A stretch of 6,380 nucleotides of DNA from Pyrinomonadaceae bacterium. GTDB taxonomy: Bacteria; Acidobacteriota; Blastocatellia; Pyrinomonadales; Pyrinomonadaceae. The DNA lies in contig JAICQI010000354.1 in NCBI GenBank assembly GCA_025937955.1, positions 1 to 6,380 of the forward strand. Reading direction: 5' to 3'. The notes below the pieces were generated by a model. It saw nothing but the letters and a program-made list of their open reading frames with translations. It made no database searches and was not told the origin of the DNA. The position numbers were made by a program, and so were the translations under genes. Shown piece after piece: positions 1 through 5,556 of the stretch (position 1 is its first letter; every line of letters begins with the position of its first letter).

Positions 1-789
1 GCCGGCGCGTTTTTCTCCTCCGCTTTGCTGCTGCGTAGTTCGAGGTTTCCCAACCGGCAGTCGATCGGGCAAAAGGTCTACCTGCAACCTCACGCTCAAG
101 TGTTTGCGCTGTTCGACAAGCCAATGACATCGCGCGGGACGCTCGAAGATGGTCAGTATGTTCCCCATAACGGCGTTCCGGCAATCTACAACTTCCTCGG
201 TTTCTTGCAGGAGCATCACTTTTGGTGGCTGGCTAGTATTCTGTATCCGGCAAGCCTGGCATCGTTTGTCTCGTATCTCCCGCCACAAGACCATTTCGAA
301 ATCATGCGACAGTTTCACCTCACGATGAGTCTCACAGTGACTGTGAAAGATGACCCGGCAAAGTCTCGAATTGTGCTGAAGGACGGGCGGGCACAACTCG
401 ATTTTGAGGAAAGCAAACACGACATCGAATCGTTTCGACAGTGCTTTTTGATGGCTGCTAAGGGATTGCTGGCAGTGGGAGCACGCCGCGTTTTTCTGCC
501 GTTGTTGCGGCCTCCCGTAATCGAAAAACCATCCGACCTCGGGAAAATTGAGAAGCTCAAATTTACTTACAACGATCTGATTTCCTATTCGGACCACACC
601 AGCGGCGGCAATCAGTTCGGGATCGACGCACGGAGAGGAGTAACTGACGCGTCAGGACTTGTGTTTGGAACGACGAATGTTTACGTGGCGGACTCGAGTT
701 TGTTTCCCACGGCGCCTGGAGTAAATCCATCCTGGACGATCATGGCACTTGCCCGCCACGTAGCTTCAGGGATTTTGAGCCGTGGCTGA
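1..789 (+). CDS. GMC-family FAD-dependent oxidoreductase, C-terminal part (5' end outside window)
   Basis: The reading frame is open from base 1 and the first residues (AGAFFSSALLLRSS) match the interior GMC motif usually seen as AGAxxSPxLLLRSG, so the gene starts upstream; the TTG at 25 is not a credible start. About 262 residues are visible. Near the end come HTSGGNQFGID (His at fragment residue 199) and, 43 residues later, GVNPSWTIMALARH (Asn at 242), flanking VYVADSSLFPTAPG. This is the family's C-terminal active-site block, where His and Asn (or His) act on the alcohol substrate while FAD accepts hydride. The N-terminal FAD-binding GxGxxG lies outside the window. GMC enzymes oxidise alcohols, sugars or sterols; the substrate here cannot be told. 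The usual RMG after the active-site His reads QFG. The stop codon directly abuts the stop of the opposite-strand SRPBCC gene. Confidence 0.9.
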   Translation, partial: AGAFFSSALLLRSSRFPNRQSIGQKVYLQPHAQVFALFDKPMTSRGTLEDGQYVPHNGVPAIYNFLGFLQEHHFWWLASILYPASLASFVSYLPPQDHFEIMRQFHLTMSLTVTVKDDPAKSRIVLKDGRAQLDFEESKHDIESFRQCFLMAAKGLLAVGARRVFLPLLRPPVIEKPSDLGKIEKLKFTYNDLISYSDHTSGGNQFGIDARRGVTDASGLVFGTTNVYVADSSLFPTAPGVNPSWTIMALARHVASGILSRG

Positions 790-1344
790 TTATTCTGTCT
801 GCGGCAGCCGCTTGTCATACTCAGCTTCCAACGCTTCCATCTTCGACCAAAACGGCTTCGGCTCGCGGCCGTTAAGCACGTCAATAAGAATTCCCACGTG
901 AACGTGCCATCCGCCGGCAACACTGACCAACTCCGTACGGTTGCGCAGACGCCGGTGCGTTAGAACCAGAAGCACTTCTCCATTCCGGTCGCTTAGCTCG
1001 AACGTAACTTCCGATTCGTCTCCCTGCTCTTCGCCCCACATAAAACTGAGCACGTGCGGAGGCTCGCAACGGATCACGCGACCGTAGCTCGTCATGCCCT
1101 CGCATTCTTTGTACTTCTCCGGCGGTGGTCCTGAGTCGGGCGCGAGTTTGGAGTTGTGAAAATGAAACGTGATGTTGCCACCAGGCCGCAGCTCCATAGG
1201 GCCGGAGGCAAACCATTTCCCGCGTTTCTCCGATTCGGTAAGGTAAGCCCAAACTCGTTCGATGGGGCCGGGCAGCGTTCTTTCGAGCCGGACTGTTCCG
1301 GCTTCCGGGCTGACGCCATATTCGTGATCTAACTGCGTATTCAT
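790..1344 (-). CDS. SRPBCC / AHSA1 (Aha1-C-like) domain protein
   Basis: A 184-residue protein with the typical AHSA1 opening, RTLPGPIERVWAYLTESEKRGKWF (about residues 20-43), then an acidic/aromatic strand region (GGNITFHFHNS), VLSFMWG, a V-T-F-E-L strand and the closing long helix ending near WSKMEALEAEYDKRL. SRPBCC (START-like) folds enclose a hydrophobic pocket; the bacterial AHSA1 proteins paired with ArsR repressors have no single proven function. The ATG at 1344 is preferred over a TTG one codon upstream: AAAGGA lies 8 nt before the ATG (1353-1358), inside the end of the arsR gene. ATG and the arsR TGA share one base, so translation is probably coupled. No signal peptide or membrane segment is seen, so it is probably cytoplasmic. 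Family call is solid; role unknown. Confidence 0.9.
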   Translation of the reverse strand: MNTQLDHEYGVSPEAGTVRLERTLPGPIERVWAYLTESEKRGKWFASGPMELRPGGNITFHFHNSKLAPDSGPPPEKYKECEGMTSYGRVIRCEPPHVLSFMWGEEQGDESEVTFELSDRNGEVLLVLTHRRLRNRTELVSVAGGWHVHVGILIDVLNGREPKPFWSKMEALEAEYDKRLPQTE

Positions 1345-1712
1345 CAAGATGATCCTTTCTTGGTTCTTTTGCGAGACGACGATGCGGCCTTGTCTTCCTC
1401 TCGTAACAAGGCTTCCAAAGCGTCCAGTCGAGCGTTCCAGGCGGCACGCTGCGTTTCAATCCAATTCGCTACTTCGTCAAGTCGTTGTCGATTGAACGAC
1501 AGGAAATGTTCGCGTCCGGCAGTGCGACGTCTCACCAGGTCAGCGCGCTCGAGGATGCGAATATGTTTGGATACGGCATTCAGCGACATGTCGAACGGGT
1601 GCGCGAGCTCCGTGACTCGCGCTTCACCCTGCGACAAGCGCTGAAGAATCGCCCGGCGCGTCGGATCCGCCAGGGCCATCAAGGTTTGATCAAGACTAGT
1701 CTGGGTATTCAC
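1344..1712 (-). CDS. ArsR-family winged-helix transcriptional repressor
   Basis: 122 residues counted from the GTG at 1712. The ArsR winged helix is clear: ALADPTRRAILQRLSQGE (about 13-30), VTELAHPFDMSLNAVSKHIRILERADLV (about 33-60, recognition helix near 43-54), then the wing RRRTAGREHFLSF. A helical tail follows (NWIETQRAAWNARLDALEALL) and a basic end (RKRTKK). The protein contains no cysteine, so the classical thiol metal site (ELCVCDL type) is absent; it belongs to the non-metal branch commonly paired with SRPBCC/AHSA1 genes. GTG at 1712 is chosen because AGAAGG lies 9 nt upstream; a TTG at 1721 directly abuts that Shine-Dalgarno and cannot use it. It is first gene of an operon with the SRPBCC gene and probably represses itself through the inverted repeat immediately upstream. 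The inducing signal is unknown. Confidence 0.93.
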   Translation of the reverse strand: MNTQTSLDQTLMALADPTRRAILQRLSQGEARVTELAHPFDMSLNAVSKHIRILERADLVRRRTAGREHFLSFNRQRLDEVANWIETQRAAWNARLDALEALLREEDKAASSSRKRTKKGSS

Positions 1713-1739
1713 TATATTCAACCTTCTGGTTGAATATAG
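1712..1739. promoter_or_regulatory. Probable ArsR operator, perfect 12-bp inverted repeat
   Basis: Arms CTATATTCAACC (1712-1723) and GGTTGAATATAG (1728-1739) are exact reverse complements around a 4-nt spacer TTCT. The right arm contains the -10 box of the arsR promoter, and the left arm ends on the first base of the GTG start codon. A dyad of this size, centred between the -10 and the start codon of an ArsR gene, is the expected autorepression site. That ArsR binds it is inference; the dyad itself is seen directly. Confidence 0.85.
1722..1727 (-). promoter_or_regulatory. Ribosome binding site of arsR, inside the operator
   Basis: AGAAGG on the minus strand, 9 nt before the GTG at 1712. It decides that start codon over the TTG at 1721. 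It spans the 4-nt operator spacer plus two bases of the left arm, and would lie at the very 5' end of the predicted transcript. Confidence 0.7.
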
Positions 1740-1761
1740 CCATCGCGAAAGCAGTTGTCAA
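1733..1761 (-). promoter_or_regulatory. Sigma-70-type promoter for the arsR-SRPBCC operon
   Basis: On the minus strand, TTGACA (1761-1756, perfect -35) is followed after exactly 17 nt by TATATT (1738-1733, one change from TATAAT). Transcription would start near 1726, giving a leader of only about 14 nt before the GTG. Box quality and spacing make this the strongest promoter in the window. Confidence 0.85.
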
Positions 1762-1771
1762 GAATGTAATT

Positions 1772-1830
1772 GGCCGCAGATTAACGGAGACGCAGATCAG
1801 ATTTGCGGTCATCCGCATCGATCTGCGGCC
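1772..1830. repeat. Intergenic CGCAGAT-type repeat with nested inverted arms
   Basis: Outer arms GGCCGCAGAT (1772-1781) and ATCTGCGGCC (1821-1830) are exact reverse complements; allowing one extra C, pairing extends to TTGG/CCAA. Inside, CGCAGAT (1791-1797) faces ATTTGCG (1801-1807), 6 of 7 pairing, and CGCAGAT also occurs in direct orientation at 1775 and 1791. It resembles the dispersed 'CGCAGATTAACGCAGAT' intergenic repeats I recall from many soil bacterial genomes. It lies between the arsR promoter and the zinc-ribbon gene. No T-run follows, so it is not a typical terminator. Other copies cannot be checked here. Confidence 0.6.
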
Positions 1831-1916
1831 CAAATCAAACTGAATGGCATCGAACCTCGCGGAGCTTGTTACCGTACTGACAAGGGTTCAGCTAAAATCA
1901 TCTTCAACGAGGGTTT

Positions 1917-2432
1917 ATGTATTGTCCTAATTGTGGTCAGCAACAGATCTCCGAGGAGATGAGGTTCTGTTCGCGGTGTGGGCTCGCGCTGAGCGGGTTG
2001 GCGGAATGGCTTGCGGGCGTTCGCTTGCCGGCGAAACGTGTCGACGACGAGCAGGTTGCGGCACCTTCACCACGGCGCAAGGGAATGCGTCGGGCGGCAA
2101 AAGTGATGTTCTTTAGTGCGGTGCTTTTTATTATCTTCCTCGTGATCAGCGTTGCGGCCGAGGAGCCGGGGCCCATGGTGGTTCCGTTCACTGTCTTTTT
2201 TGTGGGGCTGGTAATGATGCTTTACGCGCGTCTCTTCAGCGCCAAAACCGCACCCGCAACCGAGCAAGTCGCTCAAACGTCGGCCTTGCCCTCAACCGCA
2301 GCGCGCGGCTCGTTACCACCCGCGGCTAACATGCCAATGCCTGGGTTTGACCGGAAGCAAGTAAGAACAAACGAGTTGGCCCAGCCGCCGAGTGTCACTG
2401 AGAACACCACCAGGCTGCTGGATAACGAATAA
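1917..2432 (+). CDS. Zinc-ribbon membrane protein of unknown function
   Basis: 171 residues. A zinc ribbon sits at the very N-terminus, with C3-x2-C6 and C18-x2-C21 (MYCPNCG ... RFCSRCG). A basic linker (RRKGMRRAAK, 53-62) is followed by two predicted membrane segments, about 62-81 and 87-105, joined by a short EEPGP turn. The last 65 residues are a low-complexity Ala/Pro/Thr-rich tail ending PPSVTENTTRLLDNE, which I recall as a recurrent ending in acidobacterial relatives (unverified). By the positive-inside rule the ribbon, and probably the tail, face the cytoplasm. Start chosen at ATG 1917, with GAGGG (1909-1913) just upstream, rather close to the start. A -10-like TAAAAT lies at 1893-1898 but no matching -35 is obvious. 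The stop is 2 nt from that of the convergent gene. Function unknown. Confidence 0.85.
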   Translation: MYCPNCGQQQISEEMRFCSRCGLALSGLAEWLAGVRLPAKRVDDEQVAAPSPRRKGMRRAAKVMFFSAVLFIIFLVISVAAEEPGPMVVPFTVFFVGLVMMLYARLFSAKTAPATEQVAQTSALPSTAARGSLPPAANMPMPGFDRKQVRTNELAQPPSVTENTTRLLDNE

Positions 2433-2434
2433 CG

Positions 2435-3046
2435 CTACCTGAGCACTGTGATCTTGGTAATTGGGTGGATCTCCCAGGCGGTGGCACGCCAGTTTTCCGG
2501 ATTCCCCGGAGCGATGTTCTCGGATTCCTCGGCGTGGCCGACGTCAAAATATAACCAGCCTTCAAATTCACACCAGCGACCCACTAGCTGCGCTTGTAGA
2601 GTTTTTTCAGACCAATCCATTCCCTGTTGCGCGGCCCAATCTCTTATCGGAGGCGTGACCTCGAGCACGACGTGTTCACTCTTCGACGCACCTTTGCGGG
2701 TCGCAATCAGAATGTGAATATCGCGTCCCCAGGGATTGAAACAATTTGTGGCTTCAGGACCGGCGTTCTCGACGTCGATCACTTCGCCCTGAATCCTGGC
2801 AGCACGGTCCGTGGACCAGCGATGAGTATCGTCACCCGGCTTAAGTATCTCAGCGAGCGTGATTCTGGAATCGAAGTCAGCAGCTTGCGGTAGTGCAGTT
2901 CGATTTTTCAGTCGATGAAGCTGCCGGGCCCTGCTGGTGAGAGCAATGCCGGCGCTGGGACAATTCTTTGTAAGGACAACCCAGACCGCGATGAGTAAAG
3001 CGACGGCAACACTGACGAGCAGGAATGTTCGTGTTCTCGACGACAT
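2435..3046 (-). CDS. Membrane-anchored protein of unknown function with a WEIHPITKI C-terminus
   Basis: 203 residues from ATG 3046; a TTG one codon earlier also exists, but neither has a strong ribosome site. An N-terminal hydrophobic stretch (about 7-25) with only a few basic residues before it is a signal anchor, or an uncleaved signal. The soluble part (about 60-203) is beta-rich: ITLAEILKPGDDTHRW, RIQGEVIDVENAGPEATNCFNPWGRDIHILI, HVVLEVTPPIRDW, then a strand pair RWCEFEGWLYFDVGHAE and the ending WRATAWEIHPITKITVLR. The order (novel-function strand, C/N-rich loop, DxHI, VVLEVTP, V-x-G-W-L, WEIHPVTxI) matches a recurrent family of secreted or anchored hypothetical proteins that I think has an OB-like barrel; that fold assignment is inference. 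It follows the response regulator by 42 nt and may be co-transcribed with it. No function can be given. Confidence 0.85.
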   Translation of the reverse strand: MSSRTRTFLLVSVAVALLIAVWVVLTKNCPSAGIALTSRARQLHRLKNRTALPQAADFDSRITLAEILKPGDDTHRWSTDRAARIQGEVIDVENAGPEATNCFNPWGRDIHILIATRKGASKSEHVVLEVTPPIRDWAAQQGMDWSEKTLQAQLVGRWCEFEGWLYFDVGHAEESENIAPGNPENWRATAWEIHPITKITVLR

Positions 3047-3055
3047 CAACCAATG

Positions 3056-3088
3056 TTAGCCACAGCTTACATGGATTACACGGATTTA
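3056..3088. repeat. Decayed CACAGATTACACGGATT-type intergenic repeat
   Basis: The segment starts TTAGCCACAG and contains two adjacent 9-mers, TACATGGAT (3068-3076) and TACACGGAT (3077-3085), differing at one base. It resembles the 'AATCCGTGTAATCTGTGGCTAA' sequence I recall as a widely dispersed intergenic repeat in environmental bacteria. It fills almost all of the 42-nt gap between the response regulator and the next gene. Copy number cannot be judged from this window. Confidence 0.5.
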
Positions 3089-3448
3089 TTAACCAGGACG
3101 CGTCAGCTTCAACACCTCGGCAACGAGCGCCTCAGGAGTACACGGTTTTTCGAGATAGCCTTGTGCGCCACAACCAAGCGCGGTCTCAACCTCTAATGGA
3201 AACACCGCACCGGAATAAAAGAGTATCGGAGTGATTGGATCAATTGAGCGCAGGCTGCGGCACAACACGTTGTGAGTGTCGCCTTCAAGCCAGTTGTCGA
3301 GCAAATAGAGGTCAAACCCACCGGCAGCCGCCAGCTCGAGCGCGGCGCTCGCCTGCTCCACCGAGACAACTTCCCACCCTTCGCTCTGCAAAATGAAGGC
3401 GACGAGTGTTCGCGTGTCCTGATCATCTTCGACGTGTAGGATTCTCAT
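3089..3448 (-). CDS. Single-domain (CheY-like) response regulator
   Basis: 119 residues, a complete receiver domain with no output domain. The phosphorylation residues are all present: acidic pair D8/D9 (with E7) in ILHVEDD, phosphoacceptor D51 in DLYLLDNW, S79 at the Thr/Ser switch in ILFYSGA, aromatic Y98 and invariant K101 in GYLEKP. The frame is open upstream to 3556, but ATG 3448 is chosen because GGAGT lies 8 nt before it (3456-3460), MRILHVEDD is a canonical receiver start, and the extra 36 residues resemble no receiver and include a hairpin. With no DNA-binding or enzymatic domain it must act by protein contact or in a phosphorelay. No kinase is in the window, so its partner is unknown. 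The downstream membrane-anchored gene may be in the same transcript. Confidence 0.92.
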   Translation of the reverse strand: MRILHVEDDQDTRTLVAFILQSEGWEVVSVEQASAALELAAAGGFDLYLLDNWLEGDTHNVLCRSLRSIDPITPILFYSGAVFPLEVETALGCGAQGYLEKPCTPEALVAEVLKLTRPG

Positions 3449-3487
3449 AATCGGCACTCCGAAGTTAATGAACTGAACAAAGAAACA

Positions 3488-3536
3488 GGCAGGAGCGGAG
3501 CAACCCTTATTGCCCTTGAAGAGCCCCGCTCCTACC
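3488..3536 (-). repeat. Imperfect inverted repeat (REP-like hairpin) in the response-regulator leader
   Basis: On the minus strand, GGTAGGAGCGGGGC (3536-3523) can pair with GCTCCGCTCCTGCC (3501-3488) over 14 positions: 12 Watson-Crick and two G-U pairs, with a 21-nt loop. On the plus strand those two positions would be C-A and A-C mismatches, so the RNA stem is intact only in the minus direction, the same as the response regulator, whose ATG is 39 nt further on. The GTAGGAGCGGGGC arm recalls REP-type repeats found in many bacterial genomes. There is no T-run, so terminator function is unlikely. Confidence 0.6.
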
Positions 3537-3708
3537 CAAGCGACGCACACGAGCACCTACTTCGCAGCGTGCGGCTACGCAGTCAGTTCGCACACGTCAC
3601 ACTCGATAGAGTTCGGTCGGGATTAGATTGTCTTGGGGAAAGTAAGACGTTCTGTGGCGATTCGGACAAGGAAACGCGCGGGCTTAGAGAGTACTATGTG
3701 GAGATAGG

Positions 3709-3736
3709 TTGTATAGCACAGCCATAGATCCATTAT
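3709..3736 (+). promoter_or_regulatory. Weak candidate promoter for the HEAT-repeat gene
   Basis: TTGTAT (3709-3714) and CATTAT (3731-3736) are separated by 16 nt, each a partial match to the sigma-70 boxes. A start near 3743 would give a leader of about 35 nt with the AAGGGGGG ribosome site. This is a pattern match only and could be chance in an AT-rich patch. Confidence 0.3.
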
Positions 3737-3777
3737 TTTTTTGCCGTGGAGTTTTAGTGGCAAGGGGGGCAGCAATC

Positions 3778-4794
3778 ATGCGGGCGGCTATCTTGCTCAT
3801 CGCAATACTTTTCGGTGCCACGTCGGCTCAGAAAGAACAGCGTCGCATCGGATCCATCGACTTTTACGGTTACGCTGGTCTCAATCTCGAGCAGATCAAG
3901 GCGGCACTCCCTCTCCGCGTGGGCGATCTCTTCCCAGGCCCGTTAGAGACGATGGAGGGAATCAAACAGGCCGTCACCTCGGTTACCGGTCGTCCACCAA
4001 CGGACGTCTCCCCCGTGTGCTGCGACGCTCAAGGCAACTACATGATCTATATCGGACTTCCCGGCACTTCGATTAAGCCCACCGAATTCAATCCCATTCC
4101 GACCGGAAGCACTCACTTCCCGCCAAAGATCGCAGAGCTTTACGACCAGATAATGGAAGCCAATACCGCGTCAGTCTTAAAAGGAAATGCGCGAGAAGAT
4201 ACTTCCAAGGGCTATGCGCTATCGACTACGTATCCGCCGCTGCGCGAGAAACAGTTAGCAGTTCGTGCTTACGCAATCCGACATGAAAAGTTGATCCGCG
4301 CTGTGTTGGACTCGTCGAGTGATGCACGTCAACGTATCGTCGCCGCATACCTGCTCGGCTACGCTCGTCAATCGAGGCAACAGATCGCTTATCTCGTGCG
4401 TGCCAGTCATGACGTGAATGACGTAGTGCGCAACAACGCGACGAGGGCTTTAGGTGTGCTCGCAGGCTCGAGTTCGAAAGTGGCGGCAAAAATTCCCGCC
4501 GGCGGATTTATCAACATGCTCAGTTCAGGTTCATGGACCGATCGCAACAAGGCCACATGGGTGCTGCTCAGTTTGACTCAAAGCAGAGACCCGAAGCTAC
4601 TCGCGCAATTACGTTCCGAAGCATTGGTGCCACTGATCGAGATGGCGCGCTGGCGCGGCGGACATGCTTACGACATCAGAATCCTGCTCGCACGAATAGC
4701 AGGCATTGACGAAGAGCGCGCAAATCAACTGGCGAACGCAGACAATATCGACGAAATAATGAAGGCATTACAATTAGCTGGATCGTCTCCATAA
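3778..4794 (+). CDS. Secreted POTRA-like / HEAT-repeat protein
   Basis: 338 residues from ATG 3778. An upstream TTG at 3709 would bury the signal peptide; the ATG has AAGGGGGG (3762-3769) 8 nt before it. The signal peptide is about MRAAILLIAILFGATSA, cleaved before Q18, so the protein is exported. Residues about 22-80 (RRIGSIDFYGYAGLNLEQIKAALP ... VGDLFPGP) look like the start of a POTRA module as in BamA/FtsQ-type proteins. About 140 to 310 are alpha-helical with HEAT-like units: SSDARQRIVAAYLLGYA (about 182), DVVRNNATRALGVLAG (about 215) and a looser DRNKATWVLLSL repeat (about 254). Both modules are protein-binding scaffolds and no catalytic motif is seen. Partner unknown. The next secreted-protein gene follows 81 nt after the stop. 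Domain calls are by eye. Confidence 0.85.
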   Translation: MRAAILLIAILFGATSAQKEQRRIGSIDFYGYAGLNLEQIKAALPLRVGDLFPGPLETMEGIKQAVTSVTGRPPTDVSPVCCDAQGNYMIYIGLPGTSIKPTEFNPIPTGSTHFPPKIAELYDQIMEANTASVLKGNAREDTSKGYALSTTYPPLREKQLAVRAYAIRHEKLIRAVLDSSSDARQRIVAAYLLGYARQSRQQIAYLVRASHDVNDVVRNNATRALGVLAGSSSKVAAKIPAGGFINMLSSGSWTDRNKATWVLLSLTQSRDPKLLAQLRSEALVPLIEMARWRGGHAYDIRILLARIAGIDEERANQLANADNIDEIMKALQLAGSSP

Positions 4795-4875
4795 CTATTG
4801 AACCCGATCGCCCACAGCATACGTATAAACGCTCAGCCTTCAGAACTAAATACAGAAGTTTGTGGAGAAGCAGCG

Positions 4876-5556
4876 ATGAGCATACGTCTACTTATCTCAC
4901 TACTTGTAGCGACGTTGAGTATCTTTTTGGCGCCGGGAATTCACGCGCAGACAGTTTCGCTGGACGCTATGGACCAGTTGAAGCTCGTGAATGTGAAAGC
5001 TGAACCGGTCAACTTCAAGGGTCGTAAAGCGCTGCGGGTCAGCGATGCGGCTGCGGCGGGAACAGGCGATGAAGGTCGACTCGTCATTCTGCCCAAGACC
5101 GATTTCCAGGACGGGATTATCGAAGTCGATCTGGCGGGAGAGCCCGGGCCCGGTGCAGGAGAAGGCGCGCGCGGATTTGTGGGAATGGCGTTCCGAGTTG
5201 CGGCAGACGCGTCGCGTTTCGAGTGTTTCTATCTGCGACCGACTAATGGACGCGCGGAGGACCAGGTGCGCCGGAATCACTCCGCTCAATACATCTCGAA
5301 TCCCGGTTTTCCCTGGCACCTGCTGCGCAAGGAGTTTCCGGAGAAGTACGAAACGTACGTCGATCTAGTCGCGGGTGAGTGGACCAAAGTGAAGATCGAA
5401 GTGCGCGGCGAGACAGCGCGCTTGTATGTGAACGGCGTGGAACAACCCACGATGCTCGTCAATGACCTCAAGCAGAAGCAGAGCAAGGGAGCGATTGCGC
5501 TCTGGATTGGAACGGGAACGGTGGCGCACTTTGCTAACGTGCGGATCTCACCTTAA
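4876..5556 (+). CDS. Secreted concanavalin/LamG-like domain protein (DUF1080-type)
   Basis: 226 residues from ATG 4876, chosen over an upstream TTG (4798) because GGAG (4864-4867) lies 8 nt before it and a signal peptide follows at once (about MSIRLLISLLVATLSIFLAPGIHA, cut before Q25). The rest is one beta-sandwich: DGIIEVDLAGEP, GFVGMAFRVA, RFECFYLRPTNGR, YVDLVAGEWTKVKIEV, ARLYVNGVEQP, GAIALWIGTGTVAHFANVRI. This strand order is that of the LamG/DUF1080 (3-keto-disaccharide hydrolase-like) jelly-roll proteins. Such domains bind or act on carbohydrates, but I see no convincing catalytic residues, so a binding role is equally possible. It may be co-transcribed with the preceding gene; a weak -10 (TATAAA, 4824) in the gap lacks a well-spaced -35. 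Its last 9 nt overlap the end of the opposite-strand transporter gene. Confidence 0.87.
   Translation: MSIRLLISLLVATLSIFLAPGIHAQTVSLDAMDQLKLVNVKAEPVNFKGRKALRVSDAAAAGTGDEGRLVILPKTDFQDGIIEVDLAGEPGPGAGEGARGFVGMAFRVAADASRFECFYLRPTNGRAEDQVRRNHSAQYISNPGFPWHLLRKEFPEKYETYVDLVAGEWTKVKIEVRGETARLYVNGVEQPTMLVNDLKQKQSKGAIALWIGTGTVAHFANVRISP

Larger units (their letters stand above)
3449..3777. other. 329-bp intergenic region between divergent genes
   Basis: It lies between the response regulator (leftward) and the HEAT protein (rightward) and should carry control signals for both. It holds the response-regulator ribosome site, a 14-bp-arm hairpin (3488-3536) and a weak candidate promoter for the HEAT gene (3709-3736). 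Between about 3537 and 3708 I see no convincing gene, RNA or strong promoter. Open frames entering it are upstream extensions of the two flanking genes without their own ribosome sites. Confidence 0.6.

Noticed and set aside
332..346. Perfect 7-1-7 palindrome TCACAGTGACTGTGA
   Set aside because: It lies inside the GMC coding sequence, encoding part of a Thr-Val-Thr-Val strand, far from any start; best read as coincidence.
881..1459. 192-codon minus-strand frame across the SRPBCC and ArsR genes
   Set aside because: Arg/Ser/Pro-rich frame-shifted shadow of two well-supported genes, with no recognisable domain.
3449..3556. N-terminal extension of the response regulator reading frame
   Set aside because: The 36 extra residues do not resemble a receiver, cross the hairpin, and the ATG at 3448 has a well-placed GGAGT.
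4798..4829. TTGAAC ... TATAAA as promoter for the LamG-like gene
   Set aside because: The spacer is 20 nt, too long for a normal sigma-70 promoter; mentioned only as a weak possibility.
4816..4887. Direct repeat AGCATACGT at 4816 and 4879
   Set aside because: Only 9 nt, one copy inside a signal-peptide coding sequence; no further copies or structure.
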